Of a stretch of DNA of 64,000 bases, positions 10,647 to 21,269 are shown in pieces (the first letter of the stretch is position 1; every line of letters starts with the position of its first letter). The notes beneath the pieces were generated by a model, which saw only the letters and a list, made by a program, of their open reading frames with translations, searched no databases and was not told the origin of the DNA. The stretch comes from Bufo bufo. Its lineage: Eukaryota; Chordata; Amphibia; Anura; Bufonidae. The translations under genes and the position numbers were made by a program. Location: the NCBI RefSeq assembly GCF_905171765.1, contig NC_053392.1, positions 504,972,556 to 505,036,555 on the forward strand, read 5' to 3'.

Positions 10647-10825
10647 TAATAAAGAAATGCATCAAACGCACGGCCCAGATGCAGCGTGACCACCTTAAAA
10701 ACATGAAGGAATTTGACAAGTTGCTAATGAGGGTCAACAGGAAGGTTAACCACCTGAATAAAATGCACCTTCAAGGGATGAAGGAAATGGGGGAGCTACT
10801 TGAAAAACTTAAAAAGTTGCCGTAG
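10647..10825 (+). CDS. Last exon of the candidate Harbinger-type accessory protein
   Basis: The acceptor TTTTTTTTACAAACAG at 10646 gives a phase-matched join (G plus TA makes a valine codon) to VIKKCIKRTAQMQRDHLKN. A 58-residue amphipathic helical tail follows, with LLMRVNRKVNHLNKMH and MGELLEKLKKL, ending in TAG at 10823. AATAAA follows at 10848-10853, 23 bases after the stop. The coiled-coil-like tail is compatible with dimerising Myb/MADF-type accessory proteins of Harbinger elements. An independent host gene cannot be excluded. Confidence 0.55.
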
Positions 10826-10847
10826 AGGCCTTTTTTTAAATTATGTT

Positions 10848-10853
10848 AATAAA
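10848..10853 (+). terminator. Polyadenylation signal AATAAA
   Basis: Canonical AATAAA 23 bases beyond the TAG of the preceding exon, with TG-rich DNA soon after. The spacing suits a compact transposon transcript. Confidence 0.5.
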
Positions 10854-10924
10854 TAGTTTTTGAAGTGTTATAACGAGTACTTTCGTTTTTTTATAATGTT
10901 ATGTTTTGGTGCAATTTTACTTAG

Positions 10925-11230
10925 TTGTAACGCTCCTTTAGTCCAAACTCATCTGGATCAGGACAGACAGCAGTAGGTACATGGTAACACTGTCGTATAA
11001 GGCCCACACATAACTCAGAAGTGTCATGACATACAGCCACAGGTATTTGTAATGGTGAAGTATAAAGCCCACACATAATTCATCAGGGTCAGGACAGATA
11101 GCAGCAGCAGCTAGATGGTAACGGTCGAGTATAAGGCCTACACATAGCTTGGCATAACTCAGCAGGACAGGCAAGCAGCAGCAGGTTCTAAGTGTACACT
11201 GTGCAGCAGGAATGTGTTCCCAGGAATGGG
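10925..11230. repeat. Degenerate tandem repeats of about 60-70 bp
   Basis: The phrase TATAAGGCCCACACATAACT or close variants recurs near 10996, 11060 and 11134. It is interleaved with variants of TCAGGACAGACAGCAG near 10957, 11091 and 11160. About four imperfect units are visible. No protein is recognised on either strand. Confidence 0.6.
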
Positions 11231-11815
11231 CCCCCATCAGACCAGGGCAAAACCATAAATAAACTAAAACACCTTTGACAGCAGCATGTTGTAAGTGTGC
11301 AGCAGGAATGCGTTAACATGCCCAAAAAAAGCACTATTTAACATTGTAAAAAAAAAATTTACATTATTTTTACTTATTGAAACCACACTAAAAATCTGTA
11401 CTAAATTAACTAGACACGCCGCCTACATCAGTCTGCTATCAGTTTCCATATCGGGCACATCGAGTCTGTGGAAGAACTCTACGGTAGGGTAGACAGCCTC
11501 ACCGTGTGCTGATTCCTCCAAGCCAGAAGGCAGTAGGAGTGGCGGTGTTTTGCAGCAGCTCTCTCATCCACCTTTTGTCTGTGAGGAGGAATGGGTACCG
11601 CCGCTCTCCCCACCCATACACGATCAGCACCACACACACACTGTGCTCCGGCCAACGGCAGGATCCATCTGTCCTGTGTCCGTCTGAGCACAGAAGGCAG
11701 TAATGAGCCAGCTTGCCTCGGCCAGGGTGTGAAAGTGTCCCCTGCTCAGCCACAGGGATTAGTTCACCTTCCCATCATTGAAGACTCAGCCGGTTTACTT
11801 GAAATAGAATGAATA
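11231..11815. other. Low-copy looking segment with no recognised gene
   Basis: Short open frames exist on both strands (up to about 85 codons) without a recognisable domain. It could be the degraded other half of the Harbinger-like element upstream, which commonly carries two divergent genes, but no DDE motif was found. Confidence 0.35.
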
Positions 11816-11819
11816 TTTT

Positions 11820-12780
11820 AATTTTTTCATTTTTACAAAGTACACATCATTGTGATGTGTACTGTGTTAAAAAAAATATATATATTTGTCTCGTCATTAC
11901 GAATATATGGCACTATATTCAATGAATATAGTGCTATATATTCGTAATGACGAATATGGCGTTTCTTTTTTTACAGTACACAGGCAGACTCTGATCCCTC
12001 CCTCCTGAATTGGTCATTATGTTTGATCTGTGGTTGTTTATCTTCATTGTGCAACTGGGGGAGGAGGGAGGCTTGACCTCGCTTTAGCCAGTGATTAGCT
12101 GAACCAGTATATTTTTTTTTCCCGTGTTTCAAGCCAGGACCATGACTGCAGAGCATTATGGAGCAGAAGAATATTAGTATGGCAGCGGAGGGGGGAACTA
12201 TGAGGTGAGTAACACTTATAATTTATTTTGTAACTCATCCTGACTATTAAAAAATATGTATTTCCCCAGAACAACCCCTTTAATACTTTATCCTTTCTTC
12301 TTTCCAGAATATAGAGATAGCATAACATATATAAAGTCATACCGTATTTTTCACACTATAAGAGTTTTAGCTGGTGGGCGAATATGTAGAAGATAGTATA
12401 TTCTACATATTCGTCAACAAGCTAAAAATAGGGATGGATCAGTGTCCGGCGCTATATTACTATATATTTGTTTTTTAGAATATTTGTAATATTCTAAAAA
12501 AAGAATATATATCTATATAACAAATATTCTAAAAAAAAATTCGTTTTTTAGAATAGTCGTCATTTTTTTTCATCTGAACATGTATGATTCCTCCCAGCTT
12601 CTTGCAATGAGTCATTGGCCCACAAGCAAGAAGCAGGGAGGAATCATGTTCATATGGAAAAAAAAGACGAATATTCGTCATTACGAAATATTACAGCAGT
12701 GTATTCTAATAATTTGTGAATTCTCGAAGTGCCGATATTCGAGATTAAAATTCGTATTTTGAATATTTGCGCTAACACTA
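11820..12780. repeat. AT-rich palindrome cluster
   Basis: After the 63-bp palindrome, related motifs (ATATTCGTCATTACGAA, TTTTTTAGAATATT) recur around 12380-12560 and 12665-12690. A second fold-back pairs about 12563-12607 with about 12627-12664 through GGAGGAATCATG. The region is probably nested MITE debris. A frog MITE end, AACCCCTTTAA, lies near 12274-12284. Confidence 0.6.
11891..11953. repeat. 63-bp near-perfect palindrome
   Basis: The 31-bp arms 11891-11921 and 11923-11953 are reverse complements with one mismatch around a single central base. Each arm starts or ends with the motif TCGTCATTACGAATAT. It would form a strong hairpin. Confidence 0.95.
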
Positions 12781-12929
12781 CTTTTCAACCATGCTCACCC
12801 GTAGTTGGTTACCCGATACAGCATCTTCTGATGAACACAAAACGGGGAAACATCGACTTGGCCCCCGGTTGTTGAGGTTCACCATCAACTATTACAACAT
12901 TTTCCCAGGCCCCGAGATAGTGTTGGGTC

Positions 12930-14450
12930 CCGGTGCTGTACCGAAATTTTCCCCGGGAGACGTTGAGGTCTGCCAACTCCCCGGTGGCAAATCCTCCAAA
13001 TCTCCTACCATTACACTCAGCGGGGTTGTCTCCCCCCCTCTTCCACCGAAGTGGCGGCCACCCCTACCGCTGGCGTCAGGTTCCCAGGGTTATGGCCTCC
13101 CCCCTGAGCAAATGCTCTCTACTGGGGTTACGCCACTCTCAAGGGTATAGGTAACTTTCGTATTAGGCCACAGTGCCAGGAACCCCGGGAAGTGTCTCCC
13201 AATTATAAGTTCATAATGTAAATTGGTGGCGACAGGCCACCTCGTGGGTCCACCTGCCGTCCACTGTGGACAGAGGACACCAGGGCGGTGGGATAGTCCC
13301 TTTAAGTCTCCATTGATGCACACGACACCGACTTTTGCGGACAGTATACTCAGCGGGGTGCACCAGGGACACTAGACTCTCTAAGTCCAGCAGAGCTACC
13401 TGCCAGAGTGTCTCCCACTTCCACCTGGCACAGGTGGCTATTGTCTAATAGTCTCTGGGTATCTGTTGCACACAGCTTGCTGGCGTACAATAAGTGGCGG
13501 TAGCCATAGTTAGTATCCATGGGTTCGCCCGATGGGGACAGTCAGCCCTTATGTGGCCAGGCTCCTGACACCCGCCAGCAGACTATCGGAGCTAGGTCTG
13601 TAGGGGCATATCCCGGGCGGGTTTTGCTGGCACCAGTCGCCGGGTCTGGGGTGGAGATTTCCGGGGTTTGACTGCCCCCCTCCCAAAGAACCCCCCTGTA
13701 GAGTCCTGATAGCCTCATAGCGCTTCACAGGTCGACCATCTCAAGGGCATTACAGGAGACACCTGGCCGATCCAGTGCTGTAAGGGTACGGCAAAGTCCT
13801 CCAGAATACATAGCCAAACAGACAGTCTGCATAGCAGTGGAACTCAGCATGTCAGGCTGCAGCCATTTTTGCAACAGATCATAATACTGATGTCTCGCGG
13901 GTTCAGCCGGGTTTAAACTCCCACTGATGCACCCGCTGGGCCAGGACCAACACATTCACCCTCAGTCTTGCCAGTATCACCCTTTACTGTCGTGTAATCG
14001 GCCGCTTGATCATCTGGTAAGTCGAAAAACACCTGCTGGGGTCTGGATGACAGGAACGGAGCGACGACCTCAGCCCACTGATCTTGGGGGTAGTCTCTCC
14101 CTCACGGCCACCTTTTCGAACACCTGCAGATAGGTCTCGACTTCGTCCAGAGGGGGTCATCTTAGGGATCGCCGCACAGACCGCTTTTCGGACATCGTGG
14201 ACCTCTGGGATGCTCCTGCCGCTTGTAAAAGCCATCACATGTTGCAATAGCAGCTGGTTGGTTTCCTGTTGCTGCTTATTAGCCTCCCGCTGTTGAACGT
14301 TAGCCTCCACTAAGGCTTTCACGACAGCTTCCATTTTGTCGGTTGTAATCTTGCTGGTTTGATGTAAGACATACAACCATGCCCGGAAAAAACTAAAATA
14401 TTTCGGCCTTCACGCCAGCCTCACTGCACTTGCTCGCATCCTCCACCAAT
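12930..14450 (-). mobile_element. Internal region of an LTR retroelement (gag and protease remains)
   Basis: On the minus strand, starting from the LTR at 14451, there are about 115 bases of leader, then a gag-like frame and protease remnants. No reverse transcriptase or integrase follows before about 12930, so the element is truncated. The second LTR was not found in the window. Confidence 0.7.
12960..14334 (-). pseudogene. gag-protease remnant of a Gypsy/Metaviridae-like retroelement
   Basis: The minus-strand ATG at 14334 opens MEAVVKALVEANVQQREANK, the glutamine-rich coiled coil typical of vertebrate Gypsy-like gag proteins. After a frame change, RHQYYDLLQKWLQPD (about 13875) resembles the capsid/SCAN-like region. 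CQEPGHIRADC (about 13560) is the second half of a CCHC zinc knuckle. YELIIGRHFPGFLALW (about 13185) matches the end of a retroelement protease. Stops and frameshifts lie between these blocks. The protein would package RNA and mature gag-pol; this copy cannot. Confidence 0.72.
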
Positions 14451-14916
14451 TGTGGGGATTCGCTCTGGTAGTTGGGATAAGCGGGTGCAGTACAGAGGCA
14501 CAAGTACAAGTTCGTGTTTCTTCACACCGAGTAGAAAGTTCATGCATAACAAAAAACGTCACCTTGTCGGCGGTTCTGCCTCCAGCAGTCTAAATGCAGG
14601 CTTTTAGGTGGCCTGCTCTCCCAACACACGCGGTCTCAGCTTTTCAGCCCAGCACAGGGCTTAGATCACAAACACACAGGGCGTTCTCTGCTGCTGAGCC
14701 AAGCTGCCTTTTTAAGGATAGCCAGGTGCTGTCAAAATCCGGCCTGGAACGTGGGGAGTAGTCACCCACCCAGCACTTTGACTACTCCCAGTAAGAGCCG
14801 TCCCGGATCAGCTATTTACAGCCATACTAAATAGCAAAAGTGTCAATCAGCATTAGCTGCTGCTGACACATGAAAAAACAGCTCTTACTTCATTGAGGCC
14901 AGCAACCTCGGTGACA
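14451..14916 (-). repeat. LTR of the Gypsy-like element
   Basis: The 466-bp segment starts TGTGGGGATTCGC and ends CCTCGGTGACA on the + strand, giving the TG...CA termini of an LTR read on the minus strand. Directly inside on the minus strand is ATTGGTGGAGGATGCGAG, the position of the primer binding site. A TTAAAAAG TATA-like box lies near 14711-14718 on the minus strand. No second LTR is present here. Confidence 0.65.
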
Positions 14917-15354
14917 CATACCTATCATCAATGACAACCCTTCCTACCTTCCACACTGTTTAGATCTAGGGGTATGAAGTAATTCCGAGTGAGTCATTTA
15001 TCATTTTCCCTATAGATCCCGAGGTCTAAAAAGTGAATCAGCATTACAACTTGCAGTTTGCTGAAGATAAATTGTGGCACTTTGGGGACTATGCCAGGGA
15101 ACTTATCTCCATTCTTGTTGATCCACTGGGCAGTGATGAGTTGCTAGCAGTCATCTGCTGATATTAGCTGGAAAGGGACTGCTACGGACATTGCTGTTTT
15201 ATACTGCACTAAGAATGAACATGTTTTTTCCCCTTCGATGCAGATCCTCAATTAAAGTGCGGATGTATAAACGTTCCCGTATGAACTGCAGCCCCAATTT
15301 CCCTTAAAAACAATGGGAAGTGGACTGAGTGCAGAAAACCTGCTGTGTGAACAT
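14917..15354. other. Spacer with no recognised gene
   Basis: Mixed-composition sequence. The 3' part (about 15250-15360) reads CTGTGTGAACATGGCCTTAA, resembling an end of a hAT-like MITE. Nothing else was recognised. Confidence 0.4.
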
Positions 15355-15555
15355 GGCCTTAATGTGTGCGCAAGTCGTCAGCACTGGGGTCCTGGGTTCA
15401 AATCTGCGTGGAGTTTTGTGCATTTTCCTTTAAAACATTTTAAAGACATACTGATAGGGAATTTAGATTGTGAGCTCCACTGGGGACAGCTTGATGCCAA
15501 GGTCTGTAAAGCGCTGTGGAATATGTCACCGCTATAAAAGTGCATAAAATAATAA
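15355..15555 (+). repeat. tRNA-related SINE copy
   Basis: GGGTTCAAATC near 15391 is a good RNA polymerase III B box. The 3' part contains AATTTAGATTGTGAGC and GTAAAGCGCTGTGGAATATG and then an AAAATAA tail, the body and tail of a SINE very common in amphibians. The A box half is degenerate. Confidence 0.7.
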
Positions 15556-15971
15556 GTATACACTTGATACTGTGCTGCAGGGCCCAACTGCAGTTCATGC
15601 TGCCCTTCATTACTGAACCACCAATGGCATCTCCATCATGACAGTACGCGCTGTTCCTGGCACATTAAAGGGGGTACTGTGTCTGTCACTATATACAGTA
15701 GTTGGTATGAAGGCTGACACTATTATGAGGCAGGGATACAAGTCTAAAGCTCCATATACTGATCAGAACCCATGATCAGCATTTTGTTCAGCTGTAAAAT
15801 GATGAGAATTAACACCAAAAATAATCGACACACTACCACCAGCCTCAAAAAAATCAAGGACGCATTTTTTTTCCACAGACATAGAAAAAAGTCGCCTATT
15901 TTACGGACCTGTTATGGGGGGAATTGTAAATCTATCGCAATTTTTTAGCACTTTGGCTGGAAACATTATGG

Positions 15972-16386
15972 GTAGAGATGAGCGAAGCCAGCTTCGAATG
16001 TATACATCACCGAAGTCGCTTCGTTCAAACCTTTGGATTAATACTGTACGGAGAACCATCTCCGTACAGTAATAGAATGTATGTCGGCCGTGACTTCGTT
16101 GAATAACTTCGGTAATTGATTTTTTAAATCTTTAAAACTTGAAACCGAACACGGCTTCGGTTCTGACTGGTACCTTGGAACCGACGCCGAGTTCGGTTTC
16201 AAGTATTAAAACTGGCTAAAAAAATCAATACTACAAAGTTATTCAACAAAGTCATGTGCGACTTCTCCAATAACTGACTGGATCATCAGAGCCAAACATT
16301 CTTTGCTGTACAGAGACCGATCTCTGTACAGTATTATTCCGATGTTTTGAACGAAGCATCCAAAGCTTTCTTCACTCCTCACTAGT
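15972..16386. mobile_element. Palindromic MITE of about 415 bp
   Basis: The ends AGAGATGAGCGAAG and CTTCACTCCTCACT are approximate reverse complements. The inner arms repeat as inverted pairs: CGTACGGAGAAC / GTACAGAGA and GCTTCGTTCAAAC / TTGAACGAAGC. A central palindrome around 16170 pairs GAAACCGAAC with GTTCGGTTTC. There is no coding capacity. Confidence 0.75.
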
Positions 16387-16739
16387 GATGGGGGCAATGC
16401 AGCTGTGACTATAGGGGGGGCCGTGCCACCAGGGCTTTTATTATTTTGGTGTCACTGCAGCTTTGGCTATATAGGGGGGGCATCATGGCTTTCACTTTTT
16501 TGGGGGGACTATGACCAGCACTGTAACTACCAGTGTTTTGGGGACATTATGGCTGTCAATTATTACTGGGTCAATGTAACACACTCTATTGGAGGCAGTC
16601 TTGGTAACATGAGGGCAGCATGGATTACACTATGTATACTACAATTGTATGTAAAGAGTGTACACAAGCATGAACCATCACACCCTGTGGAACCACAACT
16701 CCCAGCATGCCCCCTCGACTCGCGCCACACACGACGTAA
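16387..16739. other. Upstream flank of APMAP
   Basis: G-rich low-complexity blocks (GGGGGGGC near 16417 and 16475) and otherwise unremarkable sequence. No gene seen. Confidence 0.4.
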
Positions 16740-16950
16740 GGTTAACCAGGGGTCACAGTGGCTGCGCGCTGAATTCTCCACGCCTCCTGCCTTCCTATTG
16801 GTCAGGTTGCTGTGACAGTAGAGTTCGATTCGTATTGGATGGCCATGTTGACAGGTCGCTTCCATTGGCTGGCGCAGAAAGACATCCCTCCTCCTTGCTC
16901 AGCGTGACAGCGCCCGTGTGCGGTGCGATATACGGCAAGCCGTAATGACC
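16740..16950 (+). promoter_or_regulatory. APMAP: Candidate CpG-rich APMAP promoter with three inverted CCAAT boxes
   Basis: The stretch just upstream of the start codon is rich in CpG (GCGCGC, CGACG, GCGATA) and has no clear TATA box. ATTGG, the inverted CCAAT box, occurs at 16797-16801, 16834-16838 and 16864-16868. Closely spaced CCAAT boxes suit NF-Y-driven TATA-less promoters. The transcription start is not determined. Confidence 0.5.
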
Positions 16951-17041
16951 ATGGAGGAGCAGACGGGCTGCGTCAGAGGAGGCCTATCCGACCGCTTATC
17001 ATCACCGACGAGACCCCCGTCCATGAGACGCAGAGCACCAG
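16951..17041 (+). CDS. APMAP: APMAP exon 1 (coding part), apparent one-base deletion
   Basis: APMAP is a type II membrane glycoprotein with a six-bladed beta-propeller of the strictosidine synthase-like/paraoxonase class, reported to have arylesterase activity and a role in adipocyte differentiation. Exon 1 encodes the cytoplasmic N-terminus. GACCATGG at 16951 is a strong start context, but the APMAP-like sequence GLRQRRPIRPLIITDE lies one frame away, from GGG at 16965. No ATG precedes it in that frame after a stop at 16905, so one base seems to be missing between 16953 and 16965. The exon ends before GTGGGG at 17042, leaving two codon bases. Confidence 0.75.
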
Positions 17042-17199
17042 GTGGGGGTTATAGTCTTCATATGTGTATGGTATTGTCTGTGGGATTCTCCATATGCAAT
17101 AAGACAGCATTAAAATTAACCCTTTGCTGCAGGTTCTTTGGCACTGCAATCTGCAGCCATGACTAGTGGCTCACAGATCGTACCTTTGTATATAATAGG

Positions 17200-17970
17200 G
17201 CTCTTTCACACCTGCGTTATTGTCTTCCGGCATAGAGTTCCGTCGTCGGGGCTCTATGCCGAAGAATCCTGATCAGGATTATCCTAATGCATTCTGAATG
17301 GAGAGTAATCCGTTCAGGATGCATCAGGATGTCTTCAGTTCCGGTACGGAACGTTTGTTGGCCGGAGGAAAATACCGCAGACATGCTGCGCTTTTTGCTC
17401 CGGCCAAAAATCCGGAACACTTGCCGCAAGGCCGGATCCGGAATTAATGCCCATTGGAAGGCATTGATCCGGATCCGGCCTTAAGCAAAACGTCGTTTCG
17501 GCGCCATTTGCCCGGAGCCGACATTAGCTTTTTCAGAGTGGTTACCATGGCTGCCGGGACGCTAAAGTCTGACAGCCATGGTAAGTGTAGCGGGGAGCGG
17601 GGGAGCAGCTACTTTACCGTCCCGTGCGGCTCCCCCCGGGCGCTCCAGAGTGACGTCAGGGCGCCCAAGCGCATGGATCACGTGATCGCATGGATCACGT
17701 CATCCATGCGCATGGGGCGCTCTGACGTCATTCTGGAGCGCCCCGGGAGCCGCACGGACGGTAAGTATACTGCTCCCCCGCTCCCCGCTCCTACTATGGC
17801 AAACCAGGACTTTAATAGCGTCCTGGGTGCCATAGTAACACTGAAAGCATTTGGAAGACGGTTCCGTCTTCAAAGCTTCAGTACACTTGCGTTTTTCCGG
17901 ATCCGGAGTGTAATTCCGCAAGTGGAGTACACGCCGGATCCGGACAACGCAAGTGTGAAAGAGGCCTTAC
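17200..17970. mobile_element. MITE of about 770 bp, forward copy of the pair flanking exon 2
   Basis: The ends are GGGCTCTTTCACAC and GTGTGAAAGAGGCC, inverted to each other. The centre holds a GC-rich palindrome: GCTCCAGAGTGACGTCAGGG against TGACGTCATTCTGGAGCGCC. The whole element recurs inverted at 24271-25022. A 222-codon open frame across 17454-18122 is incidental. Confidence 0.85.
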
Positions 17971-17989
17971 ATTGTCAGAGGAGAGCTCC

Positions 17990-18411
17990 TTTCACACTAG
18001 CGTTTTTTCTTTTCCGGCATAGAGTTTCCGTCACAGGGGCTCTAAAACCGGAAGGAACTGGATCCGTCATATTCCCGTTCAGGATGCATCAGGATGTCTT
18101 CAGTTCAGTCGTTTTTGACTGATCAGGCAAAAGAGAAAACCGTAGCATGATATGGTTTTATCTCCGGCGAAAAAAACTGAAGACTTGCCTGGATGCCGGA
18201 TCTGGCATTTTTTCCCCATAGGAATCTATTAGTGCCGGATCCGTCCTTCCGCCCTGCGCATGCGCAGACCGGTAAAAAATGTGAAAAAAGATACAAGACA
18301 GATCCGTCTCACAAATGCTTTCAGTCAGCGGCAGATTGGCGGATACAGCGGGCAGTTCCGACGACGGAACTGCCCGCCGGATCACACTGCTGCAAGTGTG
18401 AAAGTAGCCTA
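17990..18411. mobile_element. MITE of about 420 bp (TTTCACAC family)
   Basis: Ends TTTCACACTAGCG and GCAAGTGTGAAAGTAGCC. It shares long blocks with 50897-51385 in inverted orientation, for example TGCGCATGCGCAGACCGG and the GGCGGATACAGCGGGCAG half. It begins right after the 17200-17970 element. Confidence 0.85.
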
Positions 18412-18454
18412 AGCTGGGCAGGCTGCATGAATGAGCATAGTGAATGTGGCCCTA

Positions 18455-18897
18455 AGGCTTCTTTCACACGAGCGTGATGGATTAGGTTCCGGATGCGTTC
18501 AGTGAAACTCGCACCAATTTTTGCAAGCAAGTTTTTTCCACGCGAGTACAAATGCGTTTTGATGCGTTTTTCACGCTTGTGATAAAAAACTGAAGGTTTT
18601 ACAAAACAACATCTCCTAGCAACCATCAGTGAAAAAACACATCGCACTTGCTTCCGGATGCAATGCGTTTTTTATACTGAAGCCCCATTCACTTCTATGG
18701 GGCCAGGGCGGCGTGAAAAACGCAGAATATAGAACATGCTGCGATTTTAATGCAAGTTACAAGTGATGCGTGAAAACCAACGCTCATGTGCACAGACCTA
18801 TTGAAATGAATGGGTCCGGATTCAGTGCGGGACAATGCTTTTCATGTCACCCAATGCGCCCGCGCAGGAAAACTCGCTTGTGTGTGAAAGGGGCCTA
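18455..18897. mobile_element. MITE of about 440 bp (TTTCACAC family)
   Basis: Ends GGCTTCTTTCACACGAGCG and GTGTGTGAAAGGGGCCTAA. A second copy in the same orientation lies at 54020-54455; both share GCGTTCAGTGAAACTCGCAC and CGCAGAATATAGAACATG. Confidence 0.85.
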
Positions 18898-19301
18898 AAT
18901 GCGCCCTCCCTGTGGTTTCTCTTCTTGGGTTCCAGTTGTCACAGTTTGGCCACTTATTCAAGACTGCAGTTCTGCTCTTGTTTCCATTCACTGCGGCTTC
19001 TTGCTGTACGAGGATGGATTGACATGTGGCTCCTCCTTAGATTTTAAGCAGAAGCGCCTGTCATTAATGCTGACACATGCAGGGTGTGCGCCAGTCATAC
19101 GTGTAACCTGCCGTCCTAATTACACCCCACACCTTTGCCTTACTGACAGGAAGTCCTCTGCAGCATCGGGGGCCTTGGATTCAAAGCCTGAATAATATCT
19201 GCATGGATGTTGTAGTTCTCCCCGTGTTCTCATGGCTTACCTGTTGTATTCCAAAAACATACAGATGTAGCAGAGCTAAAAGGAAACGGTTAAGGCATTA
19301 A

Positions 19302-19714
19302 AGGGGTTGTCTCATCTCAGACAATTGATATGCCCCCCATTGTCTTATAGGTGCGGGTCCCACCGCTGGGACCCGCACCCATATTCCAGAACGGAGCCCC
19401 GAAAGTGTTGGAGGGCGCACTGCGCATGCGCAGCTGCCCTCCATTCATTTTCTATGGGGCCACGGAAAATTTACCTTTGGGATCGCATAGAAGTGAATGG
19501 GAGACAATGGCCAGTCATGCGCGGTGTGCTCCTATTCACTTCTATGGGCAGACCGGCTTGGGTGGTGGACGGACAGGAGTCAACAAAGCTACCACCTTGT
19601 GGGGCTGAGTTTCCCGATATAGGTGCAGGTCCCAGCGGTTGGACCCGCACCTATAAGACAATGGGGGCATATCCTAAAGACATGCCCCCATTGTCAGTGA
19701 CCAAGACAAGCCCT
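19302..19714. mobile_element. TTAA-flanked palindromic MITE
   Basis: TTAA at 19298-19301 and 19715-19718 flank the element. Ends are AGGGGTTGTCTC and GACAAGCCCT. Inner arms repeat as inverted CCCCCATTGTCTTATAGGTG blocks. A TTAA duplication points to piggyBac- or Kolobok-like mobilisation. Confidence 0.8.
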
Positions 19715-19718
19715 TTAA

Positions 19719-20057
19719 AGGGAACCGGTCACCGGGATTTTGTGTATAGAGCTGAGGACATGGGTTGCTAGATGGCCGCTAGCACATCCGCAATATCCAG
19801 TCCCCATAGCTCTGTGTGCTTTATTGTGAAAAAAAAACGATTGATACATATGCAAATTAACATGAGATGAGTCCTGTAGGTGAGATGAGTCAGGTACAGG
19901 ACTCCTCTCAGGTTAATTTGCATATGTATCAAATCGTTTTTTTTTGCACAATAAAAGCACACAGAGCTATGGGGACTGGATATTGCGGATGTGCTAGCGG
20001 CCATCTAGCAACCCATGTCCCTCAGCTCTATACCAAAATCCCGGTGACAGGTTCCCT
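19719..20057. mobile_element. TTAA-flanked fold-back MITE of 339 bp
   Basis: TTAA at 19715-19718 and 20058-20061. The element is almost fully self-complementary: AGGGAACCGGTCACCGGGAT on the left pairs with its complement near the right end, and CATCTAGCAACCCATG pairs with CATGGGTTGCTAGATG. A diverged relative lies at 47812-48270. Confidence 0.9.
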
Positions 20058-20879
20058 TTAAGTAAACAGTGGCAAGAAAATGGTAATTGGCTTTTTCGAT
20101 GCCTTTTATCAGGGAGAAGCACAGATCCCTTCAGTTCTGCTACATCCGTACTAATAGATGAATTTGATTGGGAGTCCCCGGGGCAGCAGGGACTGAGGTG
20201 ACCGCAATCTCTGTACATGGAGCCCAACTGTTCATTTCTTGCTGATTCCTTTTATTTCCATCTGGAGACAAACAAAGGGGCGAGGGTTGTCAGCTTTGTG
20301 GTCGGAGGGGGGGGAGGAGGGGACACGACTGATCACCACCATACACAGAAAAGACTTCTCGTGTTTTTCTTAGTATCCCAGGAGGAAGCGCTGGGATCTT
20401 CAGTGTCTAATGTTCCTCTACCTTAGAGCGTATAGTGCAGGGGGACAGATCATAGGGCTGTTGTGTAATAATGTTGTACCTGACACAATCTGTAATGTCG
20501 TAATCTGAACTGGGGCTGGAGAGGAAGATTTTGCAATAAAGAGGGCAGTGACTGCTTCAGAATCGTAGGTACACCGCGTGCCCTCACTTCCTCATGTAGG
20601 TATTACTCCTTATGTGATAGGTGCCGGTCCCATGGGGCCTCGTTGCTCACTGCTGGGAATGGAAAGTAGCCATGGCTGGGGGCTCTCTCCATTCCTGCTG
20701 TGTGGACTTCCGAAAATAGGTAAGAGCGCCTCAGCTGTTTCTAGTAGTCCATAGCAGTGAATGGATAAAACTGCGCATGTGCAAGCTCATGGCGGCATGC
20801 CACAGGCCCCTTTTTAAGATAGGCGTGAGTCCCAGAAGGGACCCACACCTATCGGACGTGTGTGAATATTTCATTGAGG

Positions 20880-21130
20880 GAATCTGTCACCGGTGACCTC
20901 CCTATCCAACTGTTCCTGCGTTATGATACTTTTTTATTAGTATGCAATTAGGCCTTTGGTGCAATGAGGGCGTCGCCATTGCTCTTGTTGCACCGAAGCT
21001 CCACTCCTTTCTGTGGCCAGCCCCTCCCTGGCTGCTTTGCTTGACAGGGTCTCTCGCTCCTCCACTTGTCTGCAGTCTGTTTCAAGTTTTGCTTAATTAC
21101 TTCTGCTAAAAAAAAAAAAAAAAAAAAAAA
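20880..21130. mobile_element. Partial MITE plus poly-A
   Basis: It starts AGGGAATCTGTCACCGGTGAC and contains GCAATGAGGGCGTCGCCATT and TTGTTGCACC, shared with 34636-35092. The inverted right half is missing and a poly-A run (21109-21130) follows, so it is a truncated copy. Confidence 0.7.
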
Positions 21131-21269
21131 GTAAAATTACCGCAGGGCAGCTGTGATCAAATGGTGGTTTCATACGTGGAGTCAGTACACTCTCCTTGGT
21201 GTCCGTGCGACTTTACACACAATAAAATGTATTTCTAAACGATAATCTCTCCTTTTTTGTTTTTCACAG

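Larger units (their letters stand above)
17042..21269 (+). other. APMAP: APMAP intron 1 (4.2 kb)
   Basis: GT at 17042 and AG at 21268-21269. It is occupied mainly by MITEs listed separately; between them at about 20062-20875 no gene was recognised. Confidence 0.8.

Noticed and set aside
17454..18122. 222-codon open frame
   Set aside because: It spans two MITEs and GC-rich palindromes, has no domain and no splice or start context. It is chance open frame in GC-rich repeat DNA.
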